In this document: in pieces, positions 45,967-56,508 of the stretch
Layout of the letters: each line of letters starts with the position of its first letter
How positions within the stretch are numbered: position 1 is the stretch's first letter
From: Aureobasidium sp. EXF-3400
Taxonomy: Eukaryota; Ascomycota; Dothideomycetes; Dothideales; Saccotheciaceae
Reading direction: 5' to 3'
DNA length: 64,000 bases
Assembly: GCA_024195585.1 (NCBI GenBank)
Contig: SWBL01000122.1
Coordinates: forward strand, 1 to 64,000
The notes under the pieces: model-generated
The model's input: only the letters and a program-made list of their open reading frames with translations
What the model was told of the DNA's origin: nothing
Database searches by the model: none
Program-made: the position numbers and the translations under genes

Positions 45967-47479
45967 ATGGCACCTCACGCCGACATTCCAGAAATTGCTC
46001 TCGAGAGCGTACCAGAGCGCAATGGCTCCAGATTCAAGACACACCTCCAGTCAACACCACAGAACGACGTGCACGATGTAATCTGCATTGGCTTCGGTCC
46101 TGCCTCCCTGGCAATTGCAGTTGCCCTCCACGACGCGACCAAGCAGACGGGCAAACAGCCACCACAACTCAGAACACAGCCCAAGGCCGCCTTCCTCGAG
46201 AGACAACAGACGTTCGCATGGCACGCCGGCATGCAGATTCCTGGTGCAAAGATGCAAATCTCCTTCATCAAGGACATGGCCACCATGCGCAACCCTCGCA
46301 GCGAGTTCACCTTCCTCAATTACCTGCACGAGAACGACCGTCTGGTGCAGTTCACCAACCTCAGCACCTTCCTCCCCCGTCGCATTGAGTTCGAGGATTA
46401 CCTACGCTGGTGCGCCGGCTGGTTCCAGAACCTGGTTTCATATGGTCAGGAGGTGGTCGATATCTCGCCTGACACGCAGGCCAAGAGTGCAGAGGGCGTT
46501 ACAACGTGGACAATCACATCTCGCAACGTACACACAAAGGAACTCAGCTTCCGCCGCACGAAACGTGTTGTCGTTGCCGTCGGAGGTCACCCCAGGATCC
46601 CTGAGGCTTTCCCTCAACACCATCCTCGTGTCATCCACTCGTCACAGTACTGGACCCTCTCGTCTCGCATCTTCCGCGACCGCAACGCTCCTCTCAAGAT
46701 TGCCGTCATTGGCTCCGGTCAATCCGCTGCCGAGATTTTCATGAACCTGCCCAGCCAGTTCCCCAACTCCAAAGCCTACCTCATGATCAGAGGTGCTGCC
46801 CTCAGACCCTCGGATGACTCGCCTTTCGTCAACGAAGTCTTCGACCCCGAGCGTACCGACGACACCTTTAGTCAAGACCCAGAGATCCGTGCTGCAGCCA
46901 TTAAGAGGGACAAGGCCACTAACTACGGTGTTGTTCGTCTCGAGCTGCTGGAACACATGTACGATGTTCTCTACACACAACGCCTCACCCACGGCGAAGA
47001 CGAAGAGAAATGGCCCCAACGTCTGCTCAACTACCGCGAAGTTGAGAGTGTGACCGAACTGCCCAACGATCACGTACGTCTACACGTCCGAAACGACACC
47101 GCAAAACACAGATGTCGCAAGAGCCCCACGAAAGAGACTTTGGACGTGGATTTGGTCATGATCGCCAGCGGATACAGAAGAGACTTCCATGAGCAATTGT
47201 TGTCCAAGGTCAGACCCATGATGCCTGGCGGTGACAAACCTGGTCAGAAGTGGACTGTCAACCGCGAGTACAAGGTTCAGTTTGAGCCCGGCACTGTCGC
47301 CAATGATTCTGGCGTCTGGTTACAGGGATGTAACGAGAGTACCCACGGTGTAAGTTCTCATCCTACGTTCAATCTATCATCATCACTAACATACCTTCTG
47401 ACAGTTGAGCGACTCACTCCTCTCTGTTCTTGGCATCCGTGGTGGTGAAATGGTCCAGTCCATGTTCGGCGCCCAATAG
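45967..47479 (+). CDS. sidA: L-ornithine N5-monooxygenase (SidA), two exons
   Basis: Exons 45967-47349 and 47405-47479 join across a 55-bp intron (donor GTAAGT, acceptor CAG) to give 485 aa. The start at 45967 has A at -3 and G at +4. A second ATG at 45919 has a poor context, and the frame upstream opens only with TTG. The FAD motif ICIGFGPASLAIAVALHD is at about 39-56. The family segment WHAGMQIPGAKMQISFIKD follows. NADPH binding is at IAVIGSGQSAAEIF (about 246-259), and the substrate-side motif LRPSDDSPFVNEVF is intact. The second exon supplies the conserved end THG-LSDSLLSVLGIRGGEMVQ; without splicing the frame runs into 23 unrelated residues. It catalyses the first committed siderophore step, NADPH- and O2-dependent hydroxylation of ornithine, and so supplies precursor for the NRPS of the same locus. 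Confidence 0.95.
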
Positions 47480-47823
47480 AGGATCAGCACCTCGACATGA
47501 CACCCGACTTCCTCGACACAGCCATTATTCTTCACGAAGGATGAAAGGAGAAAGAAACATAAACCACAATAATCAACAAGTATAAATAGTGTCAATAGCG
47601 ATGGCGTTTGTTTGCAATGTACAAAGCCTTTTGGCATAGAAGATTTTACTTCTATTAGATACATATACATTTCCTGTACTAATATATCATGACTTTCATC
47701 TACTTTCCTTTCTTTCGGCTTGTGTTGTCGCCCTGTCACTTTCATCAAACAACTTTCGTTTGGAACATAACTCTCTCATTCGACAACCTCTACGCGAACA
47801 CACAAGGACAAGAAAAGCGAACA
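47480..47823. other. Spacer downstream of sidA
   Basis: 3' flank of sidA and promoter of the small gene at 47824. No gene seen. Confidence 0.4.
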
Positions 47824-48304
47824 ATGGACAACCTGCAAAAACTGCCCCTCCGCCCGCGAGACGCGCTTCCCTCCTTTACTCCCATCAATGAACCGTTACC
47901 ACTCCAGCCCCTTCAACCAAGAGAAACCTCCCGCCCCCTCACGAAAGCCAAACCTCCCAACCTACGCGCCCAAATCTTTGGTCAGCTTTTACCTCACTGA
48001 CCCATCATCTCCACCCTCTGACAGCCAAACAGCAAAACTCTCACTCGTCGATCCGTCCTTGAAAGCAACGATCGTCACTTCAAATACAAATGGGGAGTGT
48101 TATGCTCATATCATCGATGAGAGTGAGAAGGTCAGGTACTCTAGTATGGCACAGGAAAATATTGAGGTTGCGCTGGAAGTTCTATTGACACTGGTTGAGG
48201 AAGATATCATTGGTTCGGTCAAGGTGGAAGACATGGAATTGGAGGTGAGCGAAGAGGAAGAGGAACAAAAGGAGGTGGTGGATTATGAGATGGAGGTTGA
48301 CTGA
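47824..48304 (+). CDS. Small hypothetical protein with acidic tail, two exons (paralogue of the gene at 50079)
   Basis: Exons 47824-47980 and 48033-48304 join across a 52-bp intron to give 142 aa. The donor is GTCAGC, a weak form, with branch-like ACTGAC and acceptor CAG. I chose this model because the gene at 50079 has an intron at the identical place (after ...AQI(F/L)-G) and the joined proteins align: ANLHITNPDIVQTVITT there against AKLSLVDPSLKATIVTS here, followed in both by a Gly-rich turn, an aromatic strand and a helix ending in A-L-x-x-L-L. The ATG at 47824 has a good context (aacaATGg). The first 45 residues are Pro/Leu/Arg-rich and the last 30 are strongly acidic (EVSEEEEEQKEVV). 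Function unknown. An unspliced alternative starting at 47888 would give 138 aa. Confidence 0.65.
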
Positions 48305-48660
48305 ACAGGAGTGGCATGGTCATGGAGAATACAGTAAGAGATGAAAACTTGCTTTACTTCTCGTACTCGATTCTGGCCCTCCTGTAGCCAAAGCACAACT
48401 TCGGCTGCTTCTCGATGAAGTCAAGGATTGCATCTTCCTTAGCGTTCTGGAAGGTGAGTGTGGTGTGTAAATCCCGCTTTTGTCCTTGAAGCTCAGCAAT
48501 CGTAGCTTTGGGATATAAATCTCGAAGTGAGATGAATTTTCTTCAGGTCGTAGGGCGTTTGGCAAATTTCTTCTTTGCCCCCGTGTTTCCGAAGGTCGTC
48601 AGTCAGAAGAGTTTCCAGAATTGAATCTTCTCGCAGAGCCCAACCCTATTGGCCCCAACC
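48305..48660 (-). pseudogene. Broken coding tail downstream of the coiled-coil gene
   Basis: On the minus strand, beyond the stop codon of the coiled-coil gene, two segments still look coding. One continues that gene's frame after a second TAG (LREDSILETLLTDDLRKHGG, about 48635-48576). The other, in a different frame, runs about 48525-48354 (LYPKATIAELQGQKRDL, NAKEDAILDFIEKQPKL) to a TAA. No GT donor and spacing for an intron exists between them, so a frameshift is the simplest reading. They may be the former C-terminus of the coiled-coil protein or remnants of another gene. Confidence 0.35.
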
Positions 48661-48669
48661 CTATTGGTC
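48640..48669 (-). repeat. 15-bp tandem duplication carrying the stop codon of the coiled-coil gene
   Basis: Two adjacent copies of a 15-bp unit (plus strand CCAACCCTATTGGCC, then the same with one change). On the minus strand each copy holds an in-frame TAG. Confidence 0.75.
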
Positions 48670-49725
48670 CCAAGCCCAGTAGCCCAATTCTTCTACGCTC
48701 TTGCCAGACCGCAAGACCTCTGGCAGCGGAACGACTACAGCATAGTTGCCCTTTTTCTGTATGCAGATGCGACCTAATCTGACACAGGATTCGCATGCGC
48801 CAGATCGATCTTCATGGACTCTATATACCAAAGTGTATACTTTCTGCTGTACACAGATGGTGCCACAAGCCCGATCGATGACTGCTTCATTGAAACGAGC
48901 GTCATTGACTCTACCCAGAGATACGCCGGTCAGGAAGAATTCCTTATGGAGGTAGGCAATAACGACAGACGGAAGATTACGTCGATTGCTCAGATATGCG
49001 AGGATGTCGTCGGCAGTCCTCTTGGGGTCACACGCAGAATTACAACGGAACCGGGGACGAGGCTTTTGCATCGTCAAGCGTGAATCATGTTGTTGAGTGA
49101 GTTTTGCTTCCAGCCACTCCTTTGTTGTGGTGTCCAGACGGGCTTCCAGATCCTGGATCTTCTTGTCGGACTTTATCTTTTCTTCTCTCAGGTTGTTGTG
49201 ATCTTGTTGCAGAGATGTGTGATCCTGTTGCATGGATTTGTGCTTTTGCTGCAGAGTTTGATGATTTTGTTGCAGATGTTCGTAATCTCCTTGCAGGCTT
49301 TGATGACTGATCTCTAGTTCTTTCGCAACATCGTTTTTTCTTCTCATGTTTTCAATGTCTTGTTTTTGATCCTTGATCACTTCATTTCTTTCGTCGGCCA
49401 CAACCTTCCGACCAAAGTCACTCGCATCATTTTTGAGCAGGCACTTGATTTCGAGTTCCTGCATGTGCAAGTCTTTGTAGAGCTTTTTATCTTCGATATG
49501 TAGTTGTTTGGCGGCATCGATAGTGCTTCCCAACCTCTCTAACTCTTGTTGGTGGTGTTTGATTATCTCGTCCTTCTGGTCACATACGGATTTCCAAGCA
49601 GAGTTGAGGTTGTCGATTGATCGGAGGTACTTGAGCTCGGTGTTTTGAGTGCGAATGTGCTGATCTTGAGCGTATATCTGCTGCTTCAGTCTTTCGATCT
49701 CGGCACTTTGTTTCCTGAAGATCAT
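48661..49725 (-). CDS. Hypothetical coiled-coil protein with Cys-rich C-terminal domain
   Basis: 354 aa from the ATG at 49725. The open frame extends 69 codons further but begins with GTG and reads low-complexity His/Ser sequence, so I do not use it. Residues about 5-240 form a long heptad-type coiled coil rich in Gln/Glu/Lys, with a near-repeat in which a heptad H-x-x-L-Q-Q-(D/N/K) recurs about seven times (YEHLQQNHQTLQQKHKSMQQ and on). The C-terminal ~105 residues form a distinct compact domain with CNSAC, CGTIC and CESCVRLGRICIQ, probably zinc-binding or disulfide-bonded. Family not recognised. The stop codon lies inside a 15-bp tandem repeat and coding-like sequence continues beyond it, so the C-terminus may have been shortened recently. 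The gene sits between two small paralogous genes. Confidence 0.65.
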   Translation of the reverse strand: MIFRKQSAEIERLKQQIYAQDQHIRTQNTELKYLRSIDNLNSAWKSVCDQKDEIIKHHQQELERLGSTIDAAKQLHIEDKKLYKDLHMQELEIKCLLKNDASDFGRKVVADERNEVIKDQKQDIENMRRKNDVAKELEISHQSLQGDYEHLQQNHQTLQQKHKSMQQDHTSLQQDHNNLREEKIKSDKKIQDLEARLDTTTKEWLEAKLTQQHDSRLTMQKPRPRFRCNSACDPKRTADDILAYLSNRRNLPSVVIAYLHKEFFLTGVSLGRVNDARFNEAVIDRACGTICVQQKVYTLVYRVHEDRSGACESCVRLGRICIQKKGNYAVVVPLPEVLRSGKSVEELGYWAWDQ

Positions 49726-50078
49726 GATGGGTGTGCGGTGATGGCAATGATGATGATTGTAGTGAGGGCTGTGATGGTGGTTGGCCGTTGACGATTTATG
49801 ACGAGGATGAGAAAAATAATAGACGCTGGAAGGAGGATCAAAGAGAGAAGGTCGAACAGCGACTGCCGCAACATCTTCAAGCCGAAGAAGTTTTTCAACA
49901 CGCGAGTGACGAATGTTTGCGTTCGTTGCCACGTTCCGGAAGATTCATGGTTGCTCACTCGCAGCTACCTGATAGGGAGTGAGATATCATTGACCATTCT
50001 TTCCACGCCACAACCAAAACTCTCCTTGACACACGCTCCCAACACAGACACCATTTTCAAGCTCTCAGTACCCCAAAG
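49726..50078. other. Divergent promoter region, coiled-coil gene / small paralogue
   Basis: 353 bp between the minus-strand start at 49725 and the plus-strand start at 50079. The part near 49730-49800 is a degenerate TGATGG/TGATGATGG-like run on the plus strand. No gene seen. Confidence 0.4.
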
Positions 50079-50404
50079 ATGTCTTCTCAACCTGATGAGG
50101 TCAACATCCCAGGCCTGCACGCTCAGATCCTTGGTAAGCGAGCAGAATGTGGTGAAATGAATGATGACCACCAATACTGACATACCTAGCCAACCTGCAT
50201 ATCACCAATCCTGACATTGTCCAAACTGTCATTACCACTGGTTGCAATAATGGGGGAGCCTGGTATGCAATGTTCTGGAACAACGAGGGCAAAGTCGTCG
50301 ATTGTGTTGGAGACTACCAAACTCCCGTGGCCGCTTTGCGTGGCCTGCTTAGATACACCTCTCGCGAAATCTACAAAGAGTGGCTCAAGGACGACTCTGA
50401 GTAG
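50079..50404 (+). CDS. Small hypothetical protein, two exons (paralogue of the gene at 47824)
   Basis: Exons 50079-50133 and 50190-50404 join across a 56-bp intron (donor GTAAGC, branch-like ACTGAC, acceptor TAG) to give 89 aa, too short and split to stand out as one open frame. The protein starts MSSQPDEVNIPGLHAQI, continues ANLHITNPDIVQTVITTGCN, has an aromatic strand GGAWYAMFWNNEGKVVDCVG, and ends with a helix and charged tail (REIYKEWLKDDSE). It aligns with the protein at 47824 over the central ~60 residues, and the intron lies at the same codon. It looks like a single small alpha/beta domain of unknown role. Confidence 0.65.
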
Positions 50405-51007
50405 ATCGCCAATCCTGCACTCAACATGCTGTGAGTTATAAAGATATTCAATGCAACAGGACCAGTAGACTGATCTTACTCAACAGTCATTCGCGTGGCG
50501 CATCCAGCATAATCGACAAAGCTTGTGCGTATGGTTTACGGACAGATTTGTTAGTTCACGGTTGTCCATGAAGATAAGAGATGAACAGGAATTGAGGCAA
50601 ACTTGCATTTCACCCCTCCGCTCTATCCATTATCTCTCGCCCTTTCAACAATATATTTCTTCTGCAAGAATGCTCTTGTTGATAAGCTCTCCATGAATTA
50701 AGGCTCAATCCGTAGATCAATGAATTGTTGGAAGGCAGTACCGCGATGAAATCTTACCCCTGATCAGCCCCTTCCCAAACCAAACACGACCATTGTTCTC
50801 GAATCGCTCCTTCGTCTTTGTACACTCAGTCAATCCAGATGAAATACAATTGGCACAACAACCAAATCGAAAGAGAACATGAAGAAGTTGTCATATCTAT
50901 AAAAGAATGCAAACAGTTCCATACACACCCAATAAATGCCACGCTACTCCCAAAGAAATATGCACAGAAAAAAAAAAAGAAATCCTATACAAGTCTTTTG
51001 TGGTCTA
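50405..51007. other. Spacer between convergent genes
   Basis: 3' flanks of the small gene and of the M28 peptidase. An A-run of about 12 lies near 50968-50980. No gene seen. Confidence 0.4.
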
Positions 51008-53726
51008 TCACGCAACCAACTTCTCAGCAGCCTGCCTCAATATCCTAGCTGCACGTAGTAGTTGTCCCTGCGCATCTACCCATTTGCCGTCATACATTGC
51101 ATCTCTGACAGCAGGGAAGTAAGCAGCTGCATAGCCATCCCAGAGCTGTGGGCCAAAGATGACGTGTTTGTATTGTTCTCTGCCAGGGACCTGGTTGGTT
51201 TCATGTCAGCGTGGCACACTCGGAAACGGGAGAAATAATACTTACACCGTAGGGACCAGCCTCTCCAGTATTCGGCAGATCAAGAAGGTCGGTCTCGAAA
51301 TTAGCTACCCTTGTGTTATGTTCAATGCGCTGCAAAGCATACGCATTGGTTTCAAAGCCTCCACTGCCAGCAAGCACTTTGTTCGCCCAGATATTGTCAA
51401 ATTCGTGGAACTCCTTCGCTTTGGCTACAAATACATCTACTGCTTCTCTGAGCGGTTGGACACTGAAAGGGGTGGTGTTGAGATCGATCTTGAGTTTTGA
51501 GGCCATCTTTTTGGCGTCAGCCTCGAGTCCGTCGATGATGGGAGTCATGGCTGCAGCATAGTCGTTGAGGTCGAAGGGTATAATAGGTCGATCTGCGATT
51601 TCCAGAATCAAGAGTGCCCAGACCGTAGCAAGTGTTTTGTGGTATTGAAACTCTGGATCTCCGTACTTGGTCATCCATTCGAACGTTTCGTAGCAGGAAT
51701 GGTAGGGGTACCCATTTTCCTCTCCTTCAAAGCCGAAGTCGAGCGAAGAGGTGCCAGACATGTATTGGAAAGGCACGTAGTCAGATCCTGCGCCCAAGCC
51801 CTCGATTTGCTGATTTTGCTCATCGTAGAGTTGGCGAAGGGTGACATTCTTGTATGGATCAGCAACTCTGTCAAGGACGTGCATCAAGGCTTTCTTGTAC
51901 AGCGGTGATCCAGCAACTCTGAAGTTAGGACCCGAAACTCCTACATCGACATTGAGGTATCCGACACCGTGTTTGCGCAAATAATCCATGTTATCTTCGA
52001 CAAACTCGGTAGAACCAACAAAATTGTACTCTTCAGCGTCCCAAGAGACAAATTCGATAGAGCGGAGTGGTCGCCAGCCGAGTTTAATGAGGTCGCCAAA
52101 GATGGTTACGACCTCCATGAGGACAGCTTGGGAGCTTCCAGAGTCAACACTACCGAAACACCAAGCGTCGCGGTGAGAGCCGACAACCAGTTTTTTGCCT
52201 GGTGTCTCCATGCCTTGAACCAGACCATGGACGTTCCAAATCCTTTGTTTGGCGGTATGGAAGTTGTTGTTGACGAGACGAACTTCTGGAGAGTTTTTGT
52301 CGCCAGTCCACCAGTCGACATCGGGCACACCACCTTCCCAGTTACTAGAAGGAACCTTTTGGCCATGTCCTCTAAGGGCTTGTAGCAGGTGCTGAGCGTC
52401 TCGCCAAGCCAAGGGAAGACTGGGTATTTGAGGTAGTCCATAGATGTTTTCGTTGATGTCCTGGTGTTTGGTATCCTCATGCGAGGGTTGACCAGGTGTG
52501 AGAGGATCTCCAACAACCAGACTGGAAAGAGCGACAGAACCACGTTGTACAGAGTCGCGAGGTCTCCAGGGACCATCGGGAATAACGGGGCCTTTCAAAA
52601 ACCCATCCTCCTTGGGGTCCGAGTAAATGAGACAGCCAGCAGCTCCAGCCATTTCAGCAGCCTTGACCTTCATGCCACGGTCTGCCTCTGTGTGATAATA
52701 TCGTACCAAAACAACAGCTCCCTCCAGATCCACACCCATATCTTTTAGACGTTGGAAGTCTTCACGCGAACCTCCATTGGCATACACAAGATGACCAGTG
52801 ACATTTCCATTCTTGGAATAACCATGCCAATTGAACGTTTGTTGTTTCTCCCTCCCTGAGTCTTTGAAGACCGACTCTTCCTCAAGCAAAGCAGTCCATC
52901 TCCTGTCTGGTGGGGATACGATTTCAACATTGCGACCATCGGATTCTGGGTAGTTCATGTAAACAAAGTATTCGTGCATCCTGACATCATCCAAGTTTTG
53001 GGCACGCCAGTTATCCTGGACCCATTCGGCCAGGAAAAAGTCGCCTTCAGTGCCAGCGACATGATCGTACGAGGTGATATACTCGAGGTATTCGGCAATG
53101 CGATTCGGCGATAACGAAGCCTGCTCTTGTACTCTGGCGCGCACGCTCTCAGGATCATAGTGTTGAGCCATATGACCAGCATTAGGTATGACATCAAGGG
53201 CGAAGAGAATGTATATTAGGGCAGCAATTGTGAAAAGACCGAACAGGCGGGCAATGACGGGTAAACTGAGACGAAACTCTTCAGGTATGGTAGGAAGGCG
53301 CTGGCGTAGCGACGAGAATTTTGGCATGGAGAAGCGGCGGAACGATGGTAGGTTGCTCCAGGTATGTGATAGCTTGCCGAACAGTTGACCTCGCCGCCGG
53401 CTCGTTGGTGATTCGGGCTCGAGTATCTCCATCTCTTCCATGTCTCGCCGTACTGCGGCTTCCTCGTCGTCGTCATCGCTTTCGCCATTCACCTCTGGTA
53501 GGTACAAGTCGCTGTCTTCGCTCGGGCGTGGTGACTCGGCGGTAGGTGCTCGATATGCGCCATTGCGGGCTGATTGACCGGGCTGTCTTCCTAATAAACC
53601 CTGTCGTTCTGTGTCGTCGCTTGTCTCGTTGACAGTGTTTGAGGATGAGGGCCGAGAGGATGTGGCCTCTTCATATGAAGGAATAGGGAGATGGGCATAT
53701 TTCTTGTAAGGATCTTGGCCGCTCAT
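51008..53726 (-). CDS. Membrane-anchored M28 peptidase, transferrin receptor / glutamate carboxypeptidase II type, two exons
   Basis: Exons 53726-51246 and 51190-51008 join across a 55-bp intron (donor GTAAGT, acceptor CAG) to give 886 aa. A long acidic/Ser-rich cytosolic N-terminus precedes one membrane segment at about 156-178, a type II anchor. A PA domain follows (GAVVLVRYYHTEADRGMKVK). The peptidase core keeps its zinc and catalytic residues: GSHRDAWCFGSVDSGS (His, Asp), SWDAEEYNFVGS (Glu-Glu), LNVDVGVSG (Asp) and FQYHKTLATV (His), corresponding to the GCPII set. The second exon completes the TFR-dimerisation domain (FGPQLWDGYAAAYFPAVRDA) and is lost if the gene is read as one frame. Fungal relatives such as yeast Vps70 and Tre1/Tre2 work in endosome/vacuole sorting; intact catalytic residues suggest an active peptidase here. 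Confidence 0.92.
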
Positions 53727-54056
53727 GGCGTCGGCGACACGGGGGACAAGTTGGACTGTGGGCGTGTTTGCCTGTGGCGGAGGTTCAAAGGAGCGTATAC
53801 AGGCTGCTTTTCAAAGTCGTGTATTGTTATGATATCATTCTGTTTATTTCGGTTCGTTCCATTCACCCCGGTCCTTTGGTCGTATTGTGCTGGCAGGGAA
53901 GCATTGGACAGTTGGTTTGTTCTATGTTCATCACTTATCGGCCTTGGGGCCAAGATGGGGAAGGGGATGCGTCAGCTTCCGTTGCTTCCATTGAAATCCT
54001 GCTCCACTTCAACGTATCATCCTTCGTATTCATGCGTATCCAATTTGATCAATATC
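53727..54056. other. Promoter region of the M28 peptidase gene
   Basis: 330 bp between the peptidase start and the 3' end of the next minus-strand gene. No gene seen. Confidence 0.4.
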
Positions 54057-55715
54057 TCACTTCTTGCTAACAATCCCACTTGCACAAACGACAACTCTGC
54101 TCAACACCCTGACTCCTAACCCAAGCAGCCATACTATTGCCTCAAATGAAAATCCAAGCAAAAACAATATACCTCGAGTCACGCTTGGCAGCTTCTCTTT
54201 CTCATCTGCCACTTCCTTTTTGACATCCCTCTTGCTTCGCCGCCAGCAGCTTTTCTTGCTCCTCTTCTGAACCTCCTTCTTCGACTTTGGTGTTAGCGGC
54301 GGTGCCTCAAATGTCTCTGCCTTTCTTTTCGTCTCAGCCATGCTGCTTTCGGCAAAAGCGGCAGCTAGAACAGCACAAATTGCGCTGTCCATCATGTACT
54401 GGCTCTGTAGCCTTCTGAACGAGGCTACATCAACTTCCAGCGTCTCTGTGCTCAAGTCAAAGCAGATGAGTTTTGGACATCTTGCCAGTGGTTTATCAGG
54501 ATTCAGTGGCTGATGCAGAGTAATCTTTGCATCACTCTTTTTCGTCAAGTCGAAAGTACCATCAACGGAGACGGCAAAAGTTCCAGCACATGGATGTCGC
54601 AGCTCGTAGCTGTATTGTTCGACACCATAAGCGCTGACTCCCAGAGAAATGCGAACGAGTTGACAAGACTCATGCGTCTTGGCTTCGGCAACTGCATCGA
54701 ATGCCAATTGTGCTGCTCGCGGTGAAGATGCTCGAGGATCATATTGTGCGATAGCGTTGGCTCTATGTGTCGTGGCTGCTGCTTCTAGTGCATTGAGTGC
54801 CGCTTGTTGCGGGAAGATGGTAGCTTCGTGTTTGGAGTCCTTTTGCAGACTTGCCACGTCCAACTGCGCAACAGGCACAATGACAGTTCTAGCAGGATGA
54901 TGCCGGCGAACCGTGAGCTCACTCGAAGAATCCGAAGGAGAGATAGAGTACAAGGTACGACCCTCTCGTGACCCGAATCGTACTTCAGTCGCTGTCGAGC
55001 CGGACCCAATCTCATCTCGGTGCATGCTCAACTTGATCTTCTCCGAGTGATAGACCCCGTTTTGGCCACTGGCAGCATTCCATAGAGCTTGCAGTTGCGA
55101 GAGACCTGCAGCAGGCGTTGGTGAGGTAGGTGATGGCACATTTGCAAGAGTCTGATGATGGTATCTTGCATTGCGCTCAAGACTCGGTCGAGGCAGATGC
55201 TCAGTCGGGTAGTATCGCTGCTGCGATAATGGCAGACTTGGATCGTATTCTGGGAACATTGACTTGATAGGAGGCGAGATGACTTTTGGTTGAGTCGAGG
55301 AGCCACTATTTGACCGCACCAGCATTGGCCCTGAGAAGTCGGAACGTGTGTCGCTCGAGGTGGTCTCAACTGATATCTTACGAATAGCAACGGCCGGCCT
55401 TCTCCTGGTGCTCGCAGCTGCTTCTGACTTCGGAGAAGAGCTCAACATGCTGCTGTCGGGAGAGCGGGTTGAAGCAGGATTGGAAAAAGAAGGCCTTGCG
55501 TCTGACTCGGGTGATTGTACAGACGCAGGTTTGGAGATTTGAGGAGTAAAATGCAAAGCAAGTCCTCGAAATTTTCCTGAAGGATACGGCTTTGAGCTGA
55601 GTACAGGTGAAGGAGTGTTGCGTCTCATGTGAACATCTTCAGCCTGTCTCAGACAAGACTTTGGAGGAATCGAACAAACAGGCGAGGGAAAAAGTGACAA
55701 GGTATCGGAAGCCAT
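54057..55715 (-). CDS. Hypothetical Ser/Pro-rich protein with C-terminal membrane segment
   Basis: 552 aa from the ATG at 55715; the 17 codons upstream begin with TTG. Family not recognised. Residues 1-200 are Ser/Pro-rich and probably disordered (LSLFPSPVCSIPPKSCLR near the start). A folded-looking part follows at about 205-450. Its helix ALNALEAAATTHRANAIAQY and the strand pairs LVRISLGVSAYGVEQYSYEL and GTFAVSVDGTFDLTKKSDAK suggest an alpha/beta domain. After a basic patch (KSKKEVQKRSKKSCWRRSKR, about 485-505) comes a hydrophobic segment at about 520-545 (GILFLLGFSFEAIVWLLGLG) very near the C-terminus. This suggests a tail-anchored protein with the bulk in the cytosol. Confidence 0.72.
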   Translation of the reverse strand: MASDTLSLFPSPVCSIPPKSCLRQAEDVHMRRNTPSPVLSSKPYPSGKFRGLALHFTPQISKPASVQSPESDARPSFSNPASTRSPDSSMLSSSPKSEAAASTRRRPAVAIRKISVETTSSDTRSDFSGPMLVRSNSGSSTQPKVISPPIKSMFPEYDPSLPLSQQRYYPTEHLPRPSLERNARYHHQTLANVPSPTSPTPAAGLSQLQALWNAASGQNGVYHSEKIKLSMHRDEIGSGSTATEVRFGSREGRTLYSISPSDSSSELTVRRHHPARTVIVPVAQLDVASLQKDSKHEATIFPQQAALNALEAAATTHRANAIAQYDPRASSPRAAQLAFDAVAEAKTHESCQLVRISLGVSAYGVEQYSYELRHPCAGTFAVSVDGTFDLTKKSDAKITLHQPLNPDKPLARCPKLICFDLSTETLEVDVASFRRLQSQYMMDSAICAVLAAAFAESSMAETKRKAETFEAPPLTPKSKKEVQKRSKKSCWRRSKRDVKKEVADEKEKLPSVTRGILFLLGFSFEAIVWLLGLGVRVLSRVVVCASGIVSKK

Positions 55716-56508
55716 GGTTCGAAGATGGTATTGTAGGCCTGCTACAATTTGGAATGACACAGACAATGCTAAATGATTGTTGGACCTACCGCTCGCAACT
55801 TATAACTATTTGCCAGCAAGACGGCCATGAAGTTGTAGCCGCCGGCAAATCGATAGTGTATGCATGATTGTAGAAATGCATATTCGAGAACGACTCATAT
55901 GCAATGCACAAGCGTCCAGTATCACGGACAATCATTCATTGGATGACTAAAACAAGATTGATTGCGATGCGTTGCCATTTTTGGTTTCTTGAATAAGCGC
56001 CCTGCTCAGAAGTCGTGTGGAAGCGCTGGGGCTAGCAATCACGTCTCGACCCGCGAGACGCTCAAGATTGCGGGCGAAAAGTAGTTTGCAACCTCATTTC
56101 ACATTGTCTTGTCCTAGTTGGCCAAGTCCGCTAGAAGTGATGATGTACCTCGAGATTGGCCGATGTTGTTGACGAGGTGGAAGACCTTTGCACTGACCCC
56201 TGTATGCCTCTTCTAATGTCTCCTTTCTCTCTGAACTCATTGGTGGGTTTCTTCTCTTTCTTCTCCTTTACATTCACCGTCTGTTCCCTTTTTCATGTTC
56301 GCATTTCTCTATGTGCGTTCTCGATGAGATATGAGACTAGTAGTAATAAATCTAGCGTTTGTTGAGAAGAACGACCGTTGCAGTTACGCTTCGCTCTACA
56401 GAAATGTACATCTAACTTGATGTAAGACAGGAGCTGTATCTCGATACAGCTATATATACAGAAGCAGTTGGATGAGTCGCTGACAGAGGTAGATCTATCA
56501 AGCTGGCT
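55716..56508. other. Spacer between two minus-strand genes
   Basis: It holds the promoter of the Ser/Pro-rich gene and the 3' flank of the NucA/NucB gene. A T/C-rich plus-strand stretch at 56220-56300 is the most biased part. No gene seen. Confidence 0.4.

Noticed and set aside
49726..49932. 69-codon N-terminal extension of the coiled-coil protein
   Set aside because: It begins with GTG and reads His/Ser low-complexity sequence from a repeat-like DNA stretch.
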